Position numbers and translations under genes: made by a program
Notes under the pieces: model-generated
What the model saw: the letters and a program-made list of their open reading frames with translations, nothing else
Told to the model about the DNA's origin: nothing
The model's database searches: none
Shown: in pieces, positions 1-10,617 of the stretch
Numbering within the stretch: the stretch's first letter is position 1
How the letters are laid out: each line of letters begins with the position of its first letter
Assembly: GCA_027886185.1 (NCBI GenBank)
Contig: WOAB01000476.1
Span: 3,162,001 to 3,226,000, forward strand
DNA length: 64,000 nt
DNA from: Rheum nobile
Taxonomy: Eukaryota; Streptophyta; Magnoliopsida; Caryophyllales; Polygonaceae
Direction: 5' to 3'

Positions 1-201
1 AATATGTTAATTAAGATTTAAATATGGTTAATTTTATAAGGAAGTCTGACTTAACCTAATTTAATTTTTGTAATATCTTAAATTTTGGTTAAAATAATTA
101 TATAATCTTAGGATAATAAAATAAATAAGTTTGGGTAAATTTTGTAATTTTTGAAAAGTGAAAATTGTAAGGCCCGAGTCCTTAGAAGCGTCATCCCATG
201 C
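1..201. other. AT-rich flank, nothing recognised
   Basis: This is AT-rich sequence left of the hAT element. I see no coding signal, terminal repeat or RNA gene. The line around 170-200 changes composition just before the putative hAT terminus at 202. Confidence 0.5.
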
Positions 202-204
202 TAG

Positions 205-465
205 AGCTGGCCAATCCTGAACCGGAACCGGCGAACCGGACCGGAAACGGACCGGGTCAAACCCTGAACCGGAACCAGACCGGCGGTTCAAGGTCCTGAC
301 CGGTTCAGGTTCCGGTTCAAGGTATAGTTGAACCGCCAAACCGGCGGTTCGGAGGCGGTTCAATCTCCGGTTCACGAACCGAAGGTTGAACCGGTTTGGT
401 AACCAGTTCATGAACCGAAGGTTCAACCGGCGGTTCAACCGCTGGTTAACCGCCGGTTCAGGTGA
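205..465. repeat. GAACCGG/CCGGTTC subterminal repeat cluster
   Basis: About 250 bp are built almost entirely from GAACCGG and its complement in both orientations, for example CCGGAACCGG and GGTTGAACCGG. The same heptamer returns at 2340-2365. hAT transposases bind multiple short subterminal motifs near element ends, so this is a plausible transposase-binding zone; that role is inferred. ORFs crossing it are low-complexity translations, not genes. Confidence 0.75.
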
Positions 466-479
466 AAAATAAATATTAA

Positions 480-2290
480 AAAAATGAAATATCCCCATTA
501 CCGTAAAATCCAAAACACCCCTAAAATCCTAAACCCTAAAGTCCATCCTAAAACCCCAAACCCATTCCCTTTAAATATTAAAAAAGCTACAAAAATCATA
601 AACAAATTAAAAAACGTTCAAAAAATTACATATTAAAAAAAACATAAACCATAAACCACTCTACAAAGTAACAAAACCTTAAAGTACAAACCCTTAACCC
701 TAAAACTATGTCTAATGTGACTAATGTCTATACACTCTAACCTAAATCATATAATACGTAATTACATTACCTTTTAAATCTTAAAAAAGCTAAAAAAATC
801 ATACACATTAAAAAATGTTTAAATAATTAAATAAAAAAAAAACTTAACCATATAGTTATACAAAACCTTAAAAAACAAACCCTTAACCCTAAAACTATAA
901 ATCCTAACCTAAATCATATAATGTTACATTACCCTTTAAATCTTAAAAAAGTTACAAAAATCATAAACACATTAAAAAATGTTCAAATAATTAAATATAA
1001 AAAAACTAACCATAACCCATAAACTATAAACTATAAAAAAACCTTAAAATACAAACCCTTAATCCTAAACTATACACCCTAACCTAGAGTCTTATATCCT
1101 ACATTACCCTTTAAATGATTAAATCTTAAAAAAGCTACAAAAAACATAAACACATTAAAAACGTTCAAATAAATAAATTTAAAATAAAACATAACCATAA
1201 ACCATAAACAATATAAAACCTTAAAATATAAACCCTTAATCCTAAACTAAACACCCTAACCTAGAGTCTTATATCCTACATTACTCTTTAAATGATTAAA
1301 TCTTAAAAAAGCTACAAAAAACATAAACACATTAAAAACGTTCAAATAATTAAATTTAAAATAAAACCTAACCATAAACCATAAACAATACAAAACCTTA
1401 AAATACAAACCCTTAACCCTAAACTATACACTCTAACCTAGAGTCTTATATCCTACATTACCCTTTAAATGATTAAATCTTAAAAAAGCTGCAAAAAACA
1501 TAAACACATTAAAAACGTTCAAATAATTAAATTTAAAATAAAACCTAACCATAAACCATAAATAATACAAAACCTTAAAATACAAACCTTTAACCCTAAA
1601 CTATACACCCTAACCTAGAGTCTTATATCCTACATTACCCTTTAAATGATTAAATCTTAAAAAGCTACAAAAAAACATAAACACATTAAAAACGTTCAAA
1701 TAATTAAATTTAAAATAAAACCTAACCATAAACTATAAACAATACAAAATGTTAAAATACAAACCCTTAACCCTAAACTATACACCATAACCTAGAGTCT
1801 TATATCCTACATTACCCTTTAAATGATTAAATCTTAAAAAGCTACAAAAATCATAAACACATTAAAATAATATTTAAATAATTAAATTTTAAAAAACCCT
1901 AAACCATAAACAATACAAAACCTTAAAATACAAACCCTTAATCCTAAACTATACACCCTAACCTAGAGTCTTATATCCTATATTACCCCTTAAATGATTA
2001 AATCTTAAAAAGCTACAAAAACATAAACACAATAAAAACGTTCAAATAATTAAATTTAAAATAAAACATAACTATAAACCATAAACAATACAAAACCTTA
2101 AAATACAAACCCTTAACCCTAAACTATAAACTCTAACCTAAATCATATAATGTTACAATACCCTTTAAAATTTAAATCTTAAAAAAGCTACAAAAATCAT
2201 AAACACATTAAAAAAATATTTAAATAATTATATTTTAAAAAACCCTAAACCATAAAAACCCTTACCTAAAACCCCTTTTTCATTAAAAAC
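480..2290. repeat. ~177-bp tandem array with telomere-like pieces
   Basis: A tandem array fills the gap between the hAT end and its promoter. The anchor CCTAGAGTCTTATATCC starts at 1083, 1260, 1437, 1614, 1791 and 1962, giving a period of 177 bp with one shorter unit. More diverged units, with CCTAAATCATATAATG in place of the anchor, lie near 730, 910 and 2140, so there are about nine units. Each unit holds AAACCCTTAACCCTAAAC, which resembles degenerate plant telomere repeat. No coding potential is seen. Confidence 0.85.
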
Positions 2291-2335
2291 ATAATTATTT
2301 TCCAAAAAAAACTTTTTTTAAAAAAAAGTAGCTGT

Positions 2336-2495
2336 TGTGAACCGGGTAAACCGCCGGTTCGCCCGGTTCACAACGGCTAAAACCGGCTAGTTTTCTAGCC
2401 GTTGGGACATGAACCGCTGGTTCCAACGGCTAGAAAACTAGCAGTTGGAAAGTGAACCGCAAGTTTCAAACGGCTAGAAAACTAGCCGTTTGATA
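2336..2495. repeat. Stem-loop cluster AACGGCTAG...CTAGCCGTT
   Basis: Three imperfect inverted repeats lie close together: AACGGCTAGAAAACTAGCCGTT at 2470 in two arms, a version at 2428 with CTAGCAGTT, and one at 2376. All pair AACGGCTAG with CTAGCCGTT around a short A-rich loop. A fourth relative is at 5641. They sit between the tandem array and the transposase promoter. Confidence 0.75.
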
Positions 2496-2499
2496 CCCT

Positions 2500-2873
2500 T
2501 TTGGCTTTTGTTGCTTTTGCTGTTTTTTTAATTAATCCCCTAAACTACCCTAAATTTTCCTATAAATACCCACACTTCTTTCCACACCATCCAACAATCT
2601 CTCTTATCTCTCTTATCTCAAGCATTCAAGATTTCAAGCTCTCTTAGAGTCTTAGTCTCTTACAAAAATTCTAATATTCTCTTTATAATTTTTTAATTTC
2701 TTTTAGTCTCTTTACTTACTTATAATTGTCTTAGTTTACATTCTTTTTAATTTATAAAGTGATATATTTGCTCTCATCTAGTTCTTTAATTGTGTTTTAT
2801 TTTAATTGTATTTAATTTAATTGTCTTTGTTTTATAATTGTTATACTCTTTTTATTTTCACTTATGGTATAAA
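2500..2873 (+). promoter_or_regulatory. Putative hAT transposase promoter and leader
   Basis: A TATA box, TATAAATA at 2561-2568, is followed by a pyrimidine-rich transcribed-leader-like stretch (CTCTCTTATCTCTCTTATCTC, about 2603) and then AT-rich leader to the ATG at 2874. No other gene is seen in this interval. The call depends on its position upstream of the transposase. Confidence 0.55.
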
Positions 2874-5003
2874 ATGGATCATGTTGAAAATATTGTTGGC
2901 ACCCAAGAGAGTGAAAATGTCACTTAACCTCCCACCCAAGGACAAGATGATGAGGGTGGAGGTGGAGGAGATGTGAGAATTCTAACTTCTGATGTTTTTA
3001 AAATTCATTTTAGAAAGGGAGATTTGCGTGAAAATAACAAAATGGATGTTTTTTGTAGGCATTGTAACAAGAAATATCCTTGGACGAAGGGAGGAGGCTA
3101 TGGCACTTTGACGAGGCACACGATGAAAAAACACCCCGACAAAATGGGAATGCAACGAGGGCAATCTCAACTTTCTTTCGGGTTTGCATCAAATTCCCAA
3201 AATCCATTATTTCGTTATGATCATGCTAGTAGTAGTTATGCATTAGCCGAAGCTATTAGTGTTGATCATTTAGCATTTCAATTTTCTGAGTATGTTGGTT
3301 TTAATGATTGGATGAAACACCATGCACAACCCGCTTATAAGAGTGTTTCTCGACAAACGATTAAGAGATACACTATTAAGGCATATAAACAACGTAAGAA
3401 TCTTTTGATTGATTTTTTTAAAGGGAATGACATACATGATTCTATATGTAGTGACATATGGAGTGATCATCAACGAATTCATTCATACATGGGTCTTACA
3501 TGTCATTTTATTGATCAAAAGTTCCAAATGCATAAACGTGTTTTGTCTTTTAGAGAATTTGATGATTCGCATACCGCACAAAACATTTCTAGAATTATAC
3601 GTACAATTTTAGAAGAATATAGACTTCTTCATAGAGTTTTTTCTATTTAGATTTGACAATGCTTCATCTAACACCGCATCCATAAGGGATTTGATAGCGG
3701 GTTGTCAACCACAATTTGGAGGTAAGTTTTTTCATGTACAATGTGCTTGCCATATTTTAAACTTATGTGTTCAACATGGTTTAAGTGCTATGAGTCCTTT
3801 TCTTTATCCAATTAGAGATGTTATTAAGTATATTTGGGTGCATGGAAATATTTCAAGAGAGTGGATGAAATTTTGTGACCAAAACGGGGTGCATCAAAGA
3901 CGTTGGTCATCGTTGGAACTCTACTTACAAATTACTTTCTCAATCAATGCAATATAAACACATGCTATCTTCTTTTACCGCTAACTATATTCCTCATTTA
4001 TGTTTTATCGATGACGTTTGGCAAACTTGTGTGAAAATTATGGATATTTTAAAATCATTCAATGATGCGACTCTTAGTTTAAGGGTCTGTTTGGATTCCC
4101 TCGTACAATGCATTAAATTGCATTAAATTGTCAATTTAATGCAAGATAATGCAATTTAATGCATTAAATTTGCTATCCAAACGCACCCTTAGTCATGTTT
4201 ATAAACCAACTTCTCATATATTTGTTCTTGAGGCTATGAATGTTGCTAATTCTATTAGTGAAGGGGCAAAAATTCCCGAAATCGAAGACGCAATCACCCT
4301 CGCCCTGATGAAGGTAAAGTGGTTAAATTATTATTCTTCTATTCCCGATGTTTATCTTGTTGCCGGAGTTTTTGACCCTAGATTTAAATATGAAAATTTG
4401 CAAGACATGTTAGAAAATTATTATAGCTTGTTAGAATTAGAAGTAGATGTACCATCTATTATGAGAGCAACTAAAACAAATGTTGAAAATTTATTTAGTC
4501 ATTTTAATGTTAGTGATTCATCATCGTCACAATTACCGCCGATCTCGTCTTCTTCTTCTTCTTCCAGTAGAGTAGCTTTTGGATCTAGATATTTGCAAGG
4601 AATACATAAAAGACCAAGACAATCAAACTAATATTCAGAGCTCGATAATTATATTAACACTTGTTTCGAGTTTGATGATATTGGAGATTTTGATATTTTG
4701 GCGTGGTGGAAAAATCATTCCAAGATGTTTCCAATACTCGCCAAGATTGCAGCTCAAGTTCTTATCGTTCCCGCCTCAACCGTAGCGGTGGAGCAAACGT
4801 TTAGTCAAGGTGGACACATTTTGGACTAGAAGAGATCATCCTTAGGACCGGAGTCATTGGAGGCACAAGTTTGCATCAACGATTGGAAGAGAGCCGAACT
4901 ACAAGCCCAAACAAATGTGGCTTCATCTTCATCATCGGACGATTGGATTGGAGACGCTACTACGATTAACACTTCTGATTCTTCCGCCGCGGACTCGTCT
5001 TAG
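2874..5003 (+). pseudogene. hAT transposase pseudogene (BED finger to hATC)
   Basis: The reading starts at ATG 2874, meets a TAA at 2925-2927, then stays open to 3650. It encodes a BED-type zinc finger (C-x2-C about 3055-3066, H-x4-H near 3117-3134) followed by hAT catalytic-region sequence with a SDIWSDHQR-like block near 3460. The frame shifts near 3645 and again near 3900. A MITE interrupts it at 4083-4188. From 4189 it resumes in the starting frame, with stops at 4629 (TAA) and 4827 (TAG), and includes the hATC dimerisation motif (FDILAWWKNHSKMFPILAK at 4687-4743). The final TAG is at 5001-5003. A Ser-rich run lies at about 4506-4570. Functional hAT transposases bind element ends and cut and paste DNA in the nucleus; this copy cannot make the full protein. 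Confidence 0.88.
4083..4188. mobile_element. 106-bp MITE inside hAT transposase
   Basis: The ends are inverted: GGGTCTGTTTGGAT at 4083 and ATCCAAACGCACCC ending at 4188. The interior is nearly palindromic, built from TGCATTAAATTG units. It breaks the transposase reading frame, and the flanks carry a duplicated TTAGT (4073-4080 region and 4189-4193). The GGG..GTTTGG terminus resembles Tourist-type PIF/Harbinger MITEs, but the target duplication is not a clean TTA, so the superfamily is uncertain. Confidence 0.65.
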
Positions 5004-5640
5004 GTAAGTGGGGTTCGTACACTAAAGGAAAGAGAATTACGTGAGCTTTGATTCCTCTAACCCCGAGAGGATACGTAGGCAACTTAATAATCACTATTAA
5101 GTTCAAGCCCTTTATTTTTTTCAAATTTCAAATTTAAGTTTTATATTTAAATTTCAAGTTTAAGTTTTAAATTTAAGTTAATATAAATTTAATTTTTAAA
5201 TTTAAGTTTAAATTTAAAATCTAAGTTTAAGTTTTAAATTTAAATCTAAGTTTTAAATTGAAGTTTAAATTAAAGTTTTTTTTTTTAAGTTTAAATTTTA
5301 AATTTAAGTTTGTTTTTAAAGTTTGTTTTTAAGTTTAAGTTAAAGTTTAAATTTTCAAGTTTAAGTTTTAAATTTAAGTTAAAGTAAATTTAAGTTAAGG
5401 TTAATTTTAAATTTTAAATTTTTATTTCAAGTTTAAGTTTTAAATTAAATTTAAAGTTTTAAATTTAAGTTAAAGTAAATTTAAGTTTAAATTTTAAATC
5501 TAAGTTTAGGTTTTAAATTTAAGTTTTAATATTTTTTTTAAAAAATTTAAGTTTAGGTTTAAGTGTTTAACTTAATTTAAGTTTAATTATTTAATTCAAA
5601 AGTTTAAAATTTTTCAAATAAAAATAAATAAAAAACATTT
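5004..5640. repeat. 3' region of hAT, then TTTAAGTTTAAA low complexity
   Basis: After the transposase stop comes about 90 bp of unique sequence. From about 5100 to 5620 the DNA is a degenerate array of TTTAAGTT/AAATTTAAG words. No ORF, RNA gene or terminal repeat is visible. Confidence 0.7.
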
Positions 5641-5800
5641 AACGGCTAGTATTTAAAATACTAGTCGTTGGAGTGTTGGACAAGCTGCTCATTGCAACTT
5701 GTTACTTCTATTTTTTTTTTAAAACCTAAAAGTCTAAAACTACCTACCCAAAAATCCTATAAATACCCCACACTCCACCTCATTTTTTTTAAAACCTAAA
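5641..5800 (+). repeat. Second partial copy of hAT promoter region
   Basis: This segment repeats features of 2460-2600 in the same order: an AACGGCTAG..CTAGTCGTT stem-loop (5641-5669), an AT-rich spacer, AAAACTACC, then CCTATAAATACCC (about 5757) and ACACTCCACC. It therefore looks like a truncated second copy of the hAT subterminal and promoter region. It lies directly upstream of the pararetrovirus remnant. Confidence 0.6.
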
Positions 5801-5914
5801 ATCCCACGCTTCAATTTCCCTTCTTTATTTGGTTCCCTAATTACCTTTCTAAACAAGGTATAAAGAACCCTTTCGAACAAAAATCTATAGAAGTCCAAAC
5901 TAGGTTACTAAAAC
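5801..5914 (+). other. Junction/leader upstream of pararetrovirus ORF
   Basis: This short stretch lies between the hAT-like fragment and the first viral reading frame. The exact viral junction cannot be placed. It may be the last part of the viral leader. Confidence 0.35.
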
Positions 5915-6859
5915 ATGGAATCTCTTACCCTCAGGAACTATTCAAAGCGTTCATCCACCTTTATAAGGTATAAGGCTTTTAAAACAACTGACGGAGAAGT
6001 CTCTGTTGAACCTTTTAAGAATGTCAGAATAACAACCTTTGATAATAACACTGCTACATTAGAAGATGTTAAGAAAATACATCAACAACATAATTATTCT
6101 AACCAAATCCTTCACACAATAGCCGAACAAGTAGAATTAATACATGACAAAGTTACCACTAAAACACTCAAATTCCCTAAAGATATCTCTAGACCTCATT
6201 TTCAAATCCAGGGAGTTCCCAAAGAAACTCTAAATAATCTCTCTCTAACTCCTCCAATTACGATCATTGAAAGAATTAACCAAAAATTAGATAAAGGAAA
6301 AGATCAAGTTATTAACCGTGTCGATGAGTGCAACAACATCACAAATACCGACTCTAGTAGTCCCTCAGACAATTCTCAAAGTGAAGAAGCCTCTTCTGAT
6401 GAGAAGGCTATAGAAACATTGCAAACCAATTTTAAGGAAGAACCCCTTGTTATTAATAAACTTAGAAGAAACCATGGTAGACGACATGCACATAGAAAGA
6501 TATTTAGAAACACAGACACCAGGAATTTCTATTCTAGGCCTACACCTCCTGATCTTCAATACGAAGAAAGATCTAAGTTTAGAGCGACAGACTATAACGG
6601 AACATCCATTTATGAATGGAATATAGATGGTAAATCTGAACATGAAATCCTTAATACCTTACAAGAAATGGGTATGGCTAATATAGCCTATGGAGCCACT
6701 AGAAAAGATCCTAAGACTTGTGTTTCCCTTCTAGTCACCGGGTTTACAGGACAGTTAAAAAATTAGTGTGATAATGCCCTATTCCCTGCTTAAAAAAGAA
6801 GAAATCTTTGAATTTATAAATGATGAAGAACATCCAGAACCAGTTAATCAACTAATATA
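5915..6859 (+). pseudogene. Endogenous pararetrovirus ORF1, segment before and into capsid
   Basis: An 283-codon reading frame (5915-6766) ends in sequence typical of the start of the capsid region of caulimovirid polyproteins (block near 6640-6760 ending in FTGQLKN). The first ~200 codons are polar with a helical, coiled-coil-like stretch, and I do not see the core of a movement protein, so the N-terminal part of the polyprotein is missing or diverged. The frame is broken by TAG at 6764-6766 and shifts again before 6859, where an LTR is inserted. Capsid coding resumes at 14169 after that insertion. The family call rests on the later segments (zinc knuckle, protease, RT, RNase H in this order). 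It resembles the florendovirus/petuvirus group. Confidence 0.8.
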
Positions 6860-8531
6860 TGTAACACCCCCGACTTATGTCGGTAGTGCCACACGCCACC
6901 AGTGACCTCAGACTGTAAAGTCCAAAGCCACCCAAGGCTTTAATCGGAACAATTATACTTAAATAATTAAATGATCATTAAATAATAAAGAGTAAATAGC
7001 GGAAGACTTTGTATATAAAGAAACTCAATCTTTTATTAAAATTCCTCTCGTAAATTAAGAAGGATAGTTTACAAATGATATTGAAATTACAGCGGAAGAC
7101 TTTAAATAAATCCTAATTACATGACTAGGTCTTACATTTATTTAAGAAAATTTAGTCAACACTAGACAATCTTAAAGTATATTACTTAAAATCTTAAATC
7201 TTCAACTGTAAGCCTTCGTCTTCGATTCGTTACTTTAAGATATCAGAGACCAACCACTGATGTGCCGTATAGGACGGATGACACCAGCCAACCATGCAAG
7301 GAAAGAGAAAGGTTGGTCAGTCTAATGAAAGACTACGCAAGGGCTCAAACAGAGTGGTTCTTGTGATTATATCCGGTTACTATCATTGTCTCTCGAATAA
7401 AAACCGATAGACGATATATAACCCAGATACTCTCACTGAAACGGAAGAAAGGGTATGAGACAAGAGAAGACTCCAAAGAGAATGAGTCTTATAGAAAATT
7501 AATGAATTTGTTTGGGAACATTGTATACGTGTTGTGCGAATTCAGATTGATAAGAGGACCTTCATAGACAGAAGCCCGAGCGGGTTCCACATTGTACTTC
7601 TCGCCCGAGGGTATATTAATTATGTGCAACAAGACACTTATCTTATTTAATTTCAAAACGTACATTAACGTTGAAGCTTTTAATTTCCACACAGATCTCG
7701 CAATGAGATATAGAATGAGAATAAATCCCGAAGATTGGCACTAGCTAAGTGCACCACCACCTATATTCGGATAGGGGTAGGTCATGACCAAAAGTGTTAG
7801 GGCATTTAACCTCCTAACACCAAGTTATAAAGAAACGACTAGACCTCGCAAGATACATAGCGTTCCTACGAATACTCGTGCTAAACTAGCATTTATATGT
7901 CCACACCAATGCACAACAAGTCCACACCAATTATAAGTAGCACCCTATAATAATAATATATATAAGGGTCGTAGCTAGCATATTATACAACCTAATAATA
8001 AGGTTCACTTAACACATTTATTTTACACACACAAGTTCCCAAACGACAATTAAGAAGATTATTATCCCATCTTAATTAAGACAATAGATTAATTGTCAAT
8101 TAAGAAAAATATGGAATAACGAGCAAGAGCGAACCGCCACTTGCCTTAGATCGTTTAGACGTTCAAACGATGTAGCTACGGATGTCGGATCTAACTCACG
8201 AATTGACTTCTGCTTCAAATCCGATCCATAGCGGTTCCGAGATGTACCCAAAAATAAATTATCATTAGTCAATTTATTTTAATAATCTCATGAACCATCT
8301 CAACAATTTTATAAATATTATTTATAAATTCTAATTGTTGATTTTCCCAATATAAAATAATACAATATTATTTTCTTTATCAAATTAAAATAATATTTAT
8401 TATCTTAACTTAATATCCTTTTTCATGCTTGATTTAAACTAAGCTAATATCAAACTAATAGTATAATATTTTAACATGTCTACGTAATATAACTAAGCAA
8501 TTTTAATAATTAAGCTTAGTCTAATATACTA

Positions 8532-8912
8532 CTCCCTCTGTCCCGAAATATTTGTCCTAAAGTACAAAAAACTCTTTAATTAAGAAAATTAGGGACAGTA
8601 CAAAAGGAGACATGACCTGCTACAGTGCAATCTGTGGTTATTGACCATAGATCAAATTTCAGCCAATGAAAGGGGAGCATTAGGGGCACACGGATCACTT
8701 ACAAATTTTGGGGACTTAAGGACAAAATTGCCCTAAACAAAAGGGGAATTATGCAGGGGACTTAGGGCATAATTGCCCTGACAAAATTGCCCCTAAATAG
8801 AGTATAAAAGGGGATTACAACATTCCCAAAGGAATTTACATTCAAAGCTTCAGTAAAATTCAGAGCAAAATTAAGCAAGTAAACAATCTCTGCATTACAG
8901 CCTGGTGGTGTC
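8532..8912 (+). promoter_or_regulatory. MLE left TIR, promoter and leader
   Basis: The terminal inverted repeat is followed by blocks containing GGGGACTTAGGGCATAATTGCCC twice in degenerate form (about 8709 and 8757). A TATA-like TATAAAAGG stands at 8802-8810, about 110 bp before the transposase ATG at 8913. The repeated blocks may be transposase contact sites; this is inferred. Confidence 0.6.
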
Positions 8913-10457
8913 ATGGCCTCAGCTTTATGGGACTTAAATGAAGCTCCACTTCCAAATGAACAGTACATTTATGATGGAGAAGAGTTCGAAGATGGACAAT
9001 CATCAGGGGACATGGAACAAGATGAACATAGCTTTGACCTCAACCAGGAACCAAGAGATGAAGAGGGACAGTCATCAGAAGCAGAGCACAACACAGAGGC
9101 AACACAACATCATCAGCCAACACATAATACCAGGCTCAGCAGTGATAAAAAAATGCACATATTGAATGCTTTGCTAACAAGATCTAAAGAGGGACAATTA
9201 CCACATGGTGCAATAAACAAAGCTGCACAAGAGTTCAACATGTCAACAAGGTGCATAGGCAGAATTTGGAACACAGCAAAGAAGCAACATAATGCACATC
9301 AGAGGTACAATCTAAGCACAAAATATCACAACTGTGGTAGAAAAGGAATTCAAGTAGAGATGGATTCAATCACAGCACTGGGCATAGGAGACAGGTCATG
9401 CATTAGAGACTTAGCTAGCAAGCTTAGTCTTTCAAAGACCAAAGTGCATAGGATGGTCAAGCAAGGTACAATAAAGCCACATACAAATCCAATCCATCCT
9501 GGTTTGAGTGAGGGACATAAGAAGGCTAGGTTGGATTGGGTACTGAAGTTACTTTGTGGGGATACAGTAGAAGAAAAATCAGTGTATTATCCAATGTTTG
9601 ATTTTGTACACTTGGATGAGAAGTGGTTTTTTCTATCAAAGAAATCACAGATAGTATATCTAGCACAGAATGAAAGGGGCAAGTACAGAGCTGCAAATTC
9701 ATCTAAATTCATTCCCAAAGTTATGTTCACTGCAGTTGTAGCAAGGCCTAGATTTGATGCAGAGGGACAGTGTATTTTTTATGGGAAGATAGAAATCTTT
9801 CCATTCACATATCAACAAGCAGCAAAGAGGTCATCCAAAAACAGAGAGAAGGGAACACTAGTTACAAAGCTAGTTGAATCAGTCAACAAGCAAGTGGCAA
9901 GGAACATGTTGATAAACCAAATCATTCCAGCAATCAAGGCAAAATGGCCACAAGATGGAGCTCAAAGAGTTATATTCATACAACAAGACAATGCAAAGGC
10001 CTATATAACTCAAAGAGATCCAGAATGGCAACAAGTATACATTCAGGATGGATTCACTTTCATCTTAATACAACAGCCAATTAATAGTCCAGATGTAAAC
10101 ATCTTAGATCTAGGATTTTTCAGAAGCATTCAGTCACTCATGCATAAGAAGATGCCAAAAAGTATTGATCATATGATAGAAGCAGTGCATGAAGCATTTT
10201 TTGAATTGGCCCCTACAACTCTAAGAGATGTGTGGATGACACTACAATTTGTTATGAATGAAATACTTAAATGCAAGGGAGGCAATGAGTATGATTTGCC
10301 ACATGTAAACAAGAAGAAATTAATGGCTCAAGGAAATCTACCAAGAGAGATCAAGGCACCTATGTGGGCTATCATAGAAGCATGGGACATAGTGTATGGG
10401 GGTGCACAACAAGCACATCAAGCAGGAACATCAATAGCAGGTCAACAGAGTCAATAA
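8913..10457 (+). CDS. Mariner transposase, DD39D, intact
   Basis: The 514-residue frame is uninterrupted from ATG 8913. Residues 1-70 are acidic and hold two DLNxxP motifs (7-12 and 42-47). Two helix-turn-helix-like segments follow (about 78-130 and 155-200, the second with DLASKLSLSKTKVHRMVK). The catalytic triad is D235 (in HLDEKWFF), D359 (in IQQDNAKAY) and D399 (in NILDLGFF). There are exactly 39 residues between the second and third Asp, as in plant DD39D mariners. Such enzymes bind the terminal repeats, excise the element and reinsert it at TA. The length is in the usual range for plant MLE transposases. The start is the first ATG after the TATA-like box, and no better upstream ATG is in frame. 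Confidence 0.95.
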   Translation: MASALWDLNEAPLPNEQYIYDGEEFEDGQSSGDMEQDEHSFDLNQEPRDEEGQSSEAEHNTEATQHHQPTHNTRLSSDKKMHILNALLTRSKEGQLPHGAINKAAQEFNMSTRCIGRIWNTAKKQHNAHQRYNLSTKYHNCGRKGIQVEMDSITALGIGDRSCIRDLASKLSLSKTKVHRMVKQGTIKPHTNPIHPGLSEGHKKARLDWVLKLLCGDTVEEKSVYYPMFDFVHLDEKWFFLSKKSQIVYLAQNERGKYRAANSSKFIPKVMFTAVVARPRFDAEGQCIFYGKIEIFPFTYQQAAKRSSKNREKGTLVTKLVESVNKQVARNMLINQIIPAIKAKWPQDGAQRVIFIQQDNAKAYITQRDPEWQQVYIQDGFTFILIQQPINSPDVNILDLGFFRSIQSLMHKKMPKSIDHMIEAVHEAFFELAPTTLRDVWMTLQFVMNEILKCKGGNEYDLPHVNKKKLMAQGNLPREIKAPMWAIIEAWDIVYGGAQQAHQAGTSIAGQQSQ

Positions 10458-10617
10458 GGGACAACAGAAGTTGAAGATCAAGACACTGAAGAAGCACTTG
10501 AAGACAGTCAATTTATTTAGCAATATATGACAAAGATTGAACATTTCGTAAGGTAGCAAGAACTTGTGTAATTTTGTAAACAAGCACAAGTAATGGCACA
10601 ACAATGACAATGCATTT
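10458..10617. other. MLE 3' untranslated region
   Basis: This is A-rich sequence after the transposase stop, leading into the first unit of the downstream repeat. A further in-frame Glu-rich run after the stop is non-coding now. Confidence 0.4.

Larger units (their letters stand above)
202..5640 (+). mobile_element. Decayed hAT-superfamily DNA transposon
   Basis: The 5' terminus is placed at TAGAGCTGGCCAA (202), which has the form of plant hAT ends. It is followed by a GAACCGG-rich subterminal zone, a tandem array, stem-loops, a TATA box and a transposase pseudogene on the plus strand. I do not find a matching inverted terminus (TTGGCCAGCTCTA-like) downstream, so the 3' end is lost, diverged or displaced, and the right boundary given here is only where hAT-like sequence fades. 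The superfamily call rests on the BED finger and the hATC dimerisation motif in the transposase. Confidence 0.7.

Noticed and set aside
480..2290. True telomeric repeat or interstitial telomere
   Set aside because: Only short degenerate pieces resemble the plant telomere unit; the real period is about 177 bp.
2490..2520. hAT element starting here instead of at 202
   Set aside because: The stem-loops and GAACCGG heptamer at 2340 continue the subterminal structure that begins at 202; there is no terminus-like sequence here.
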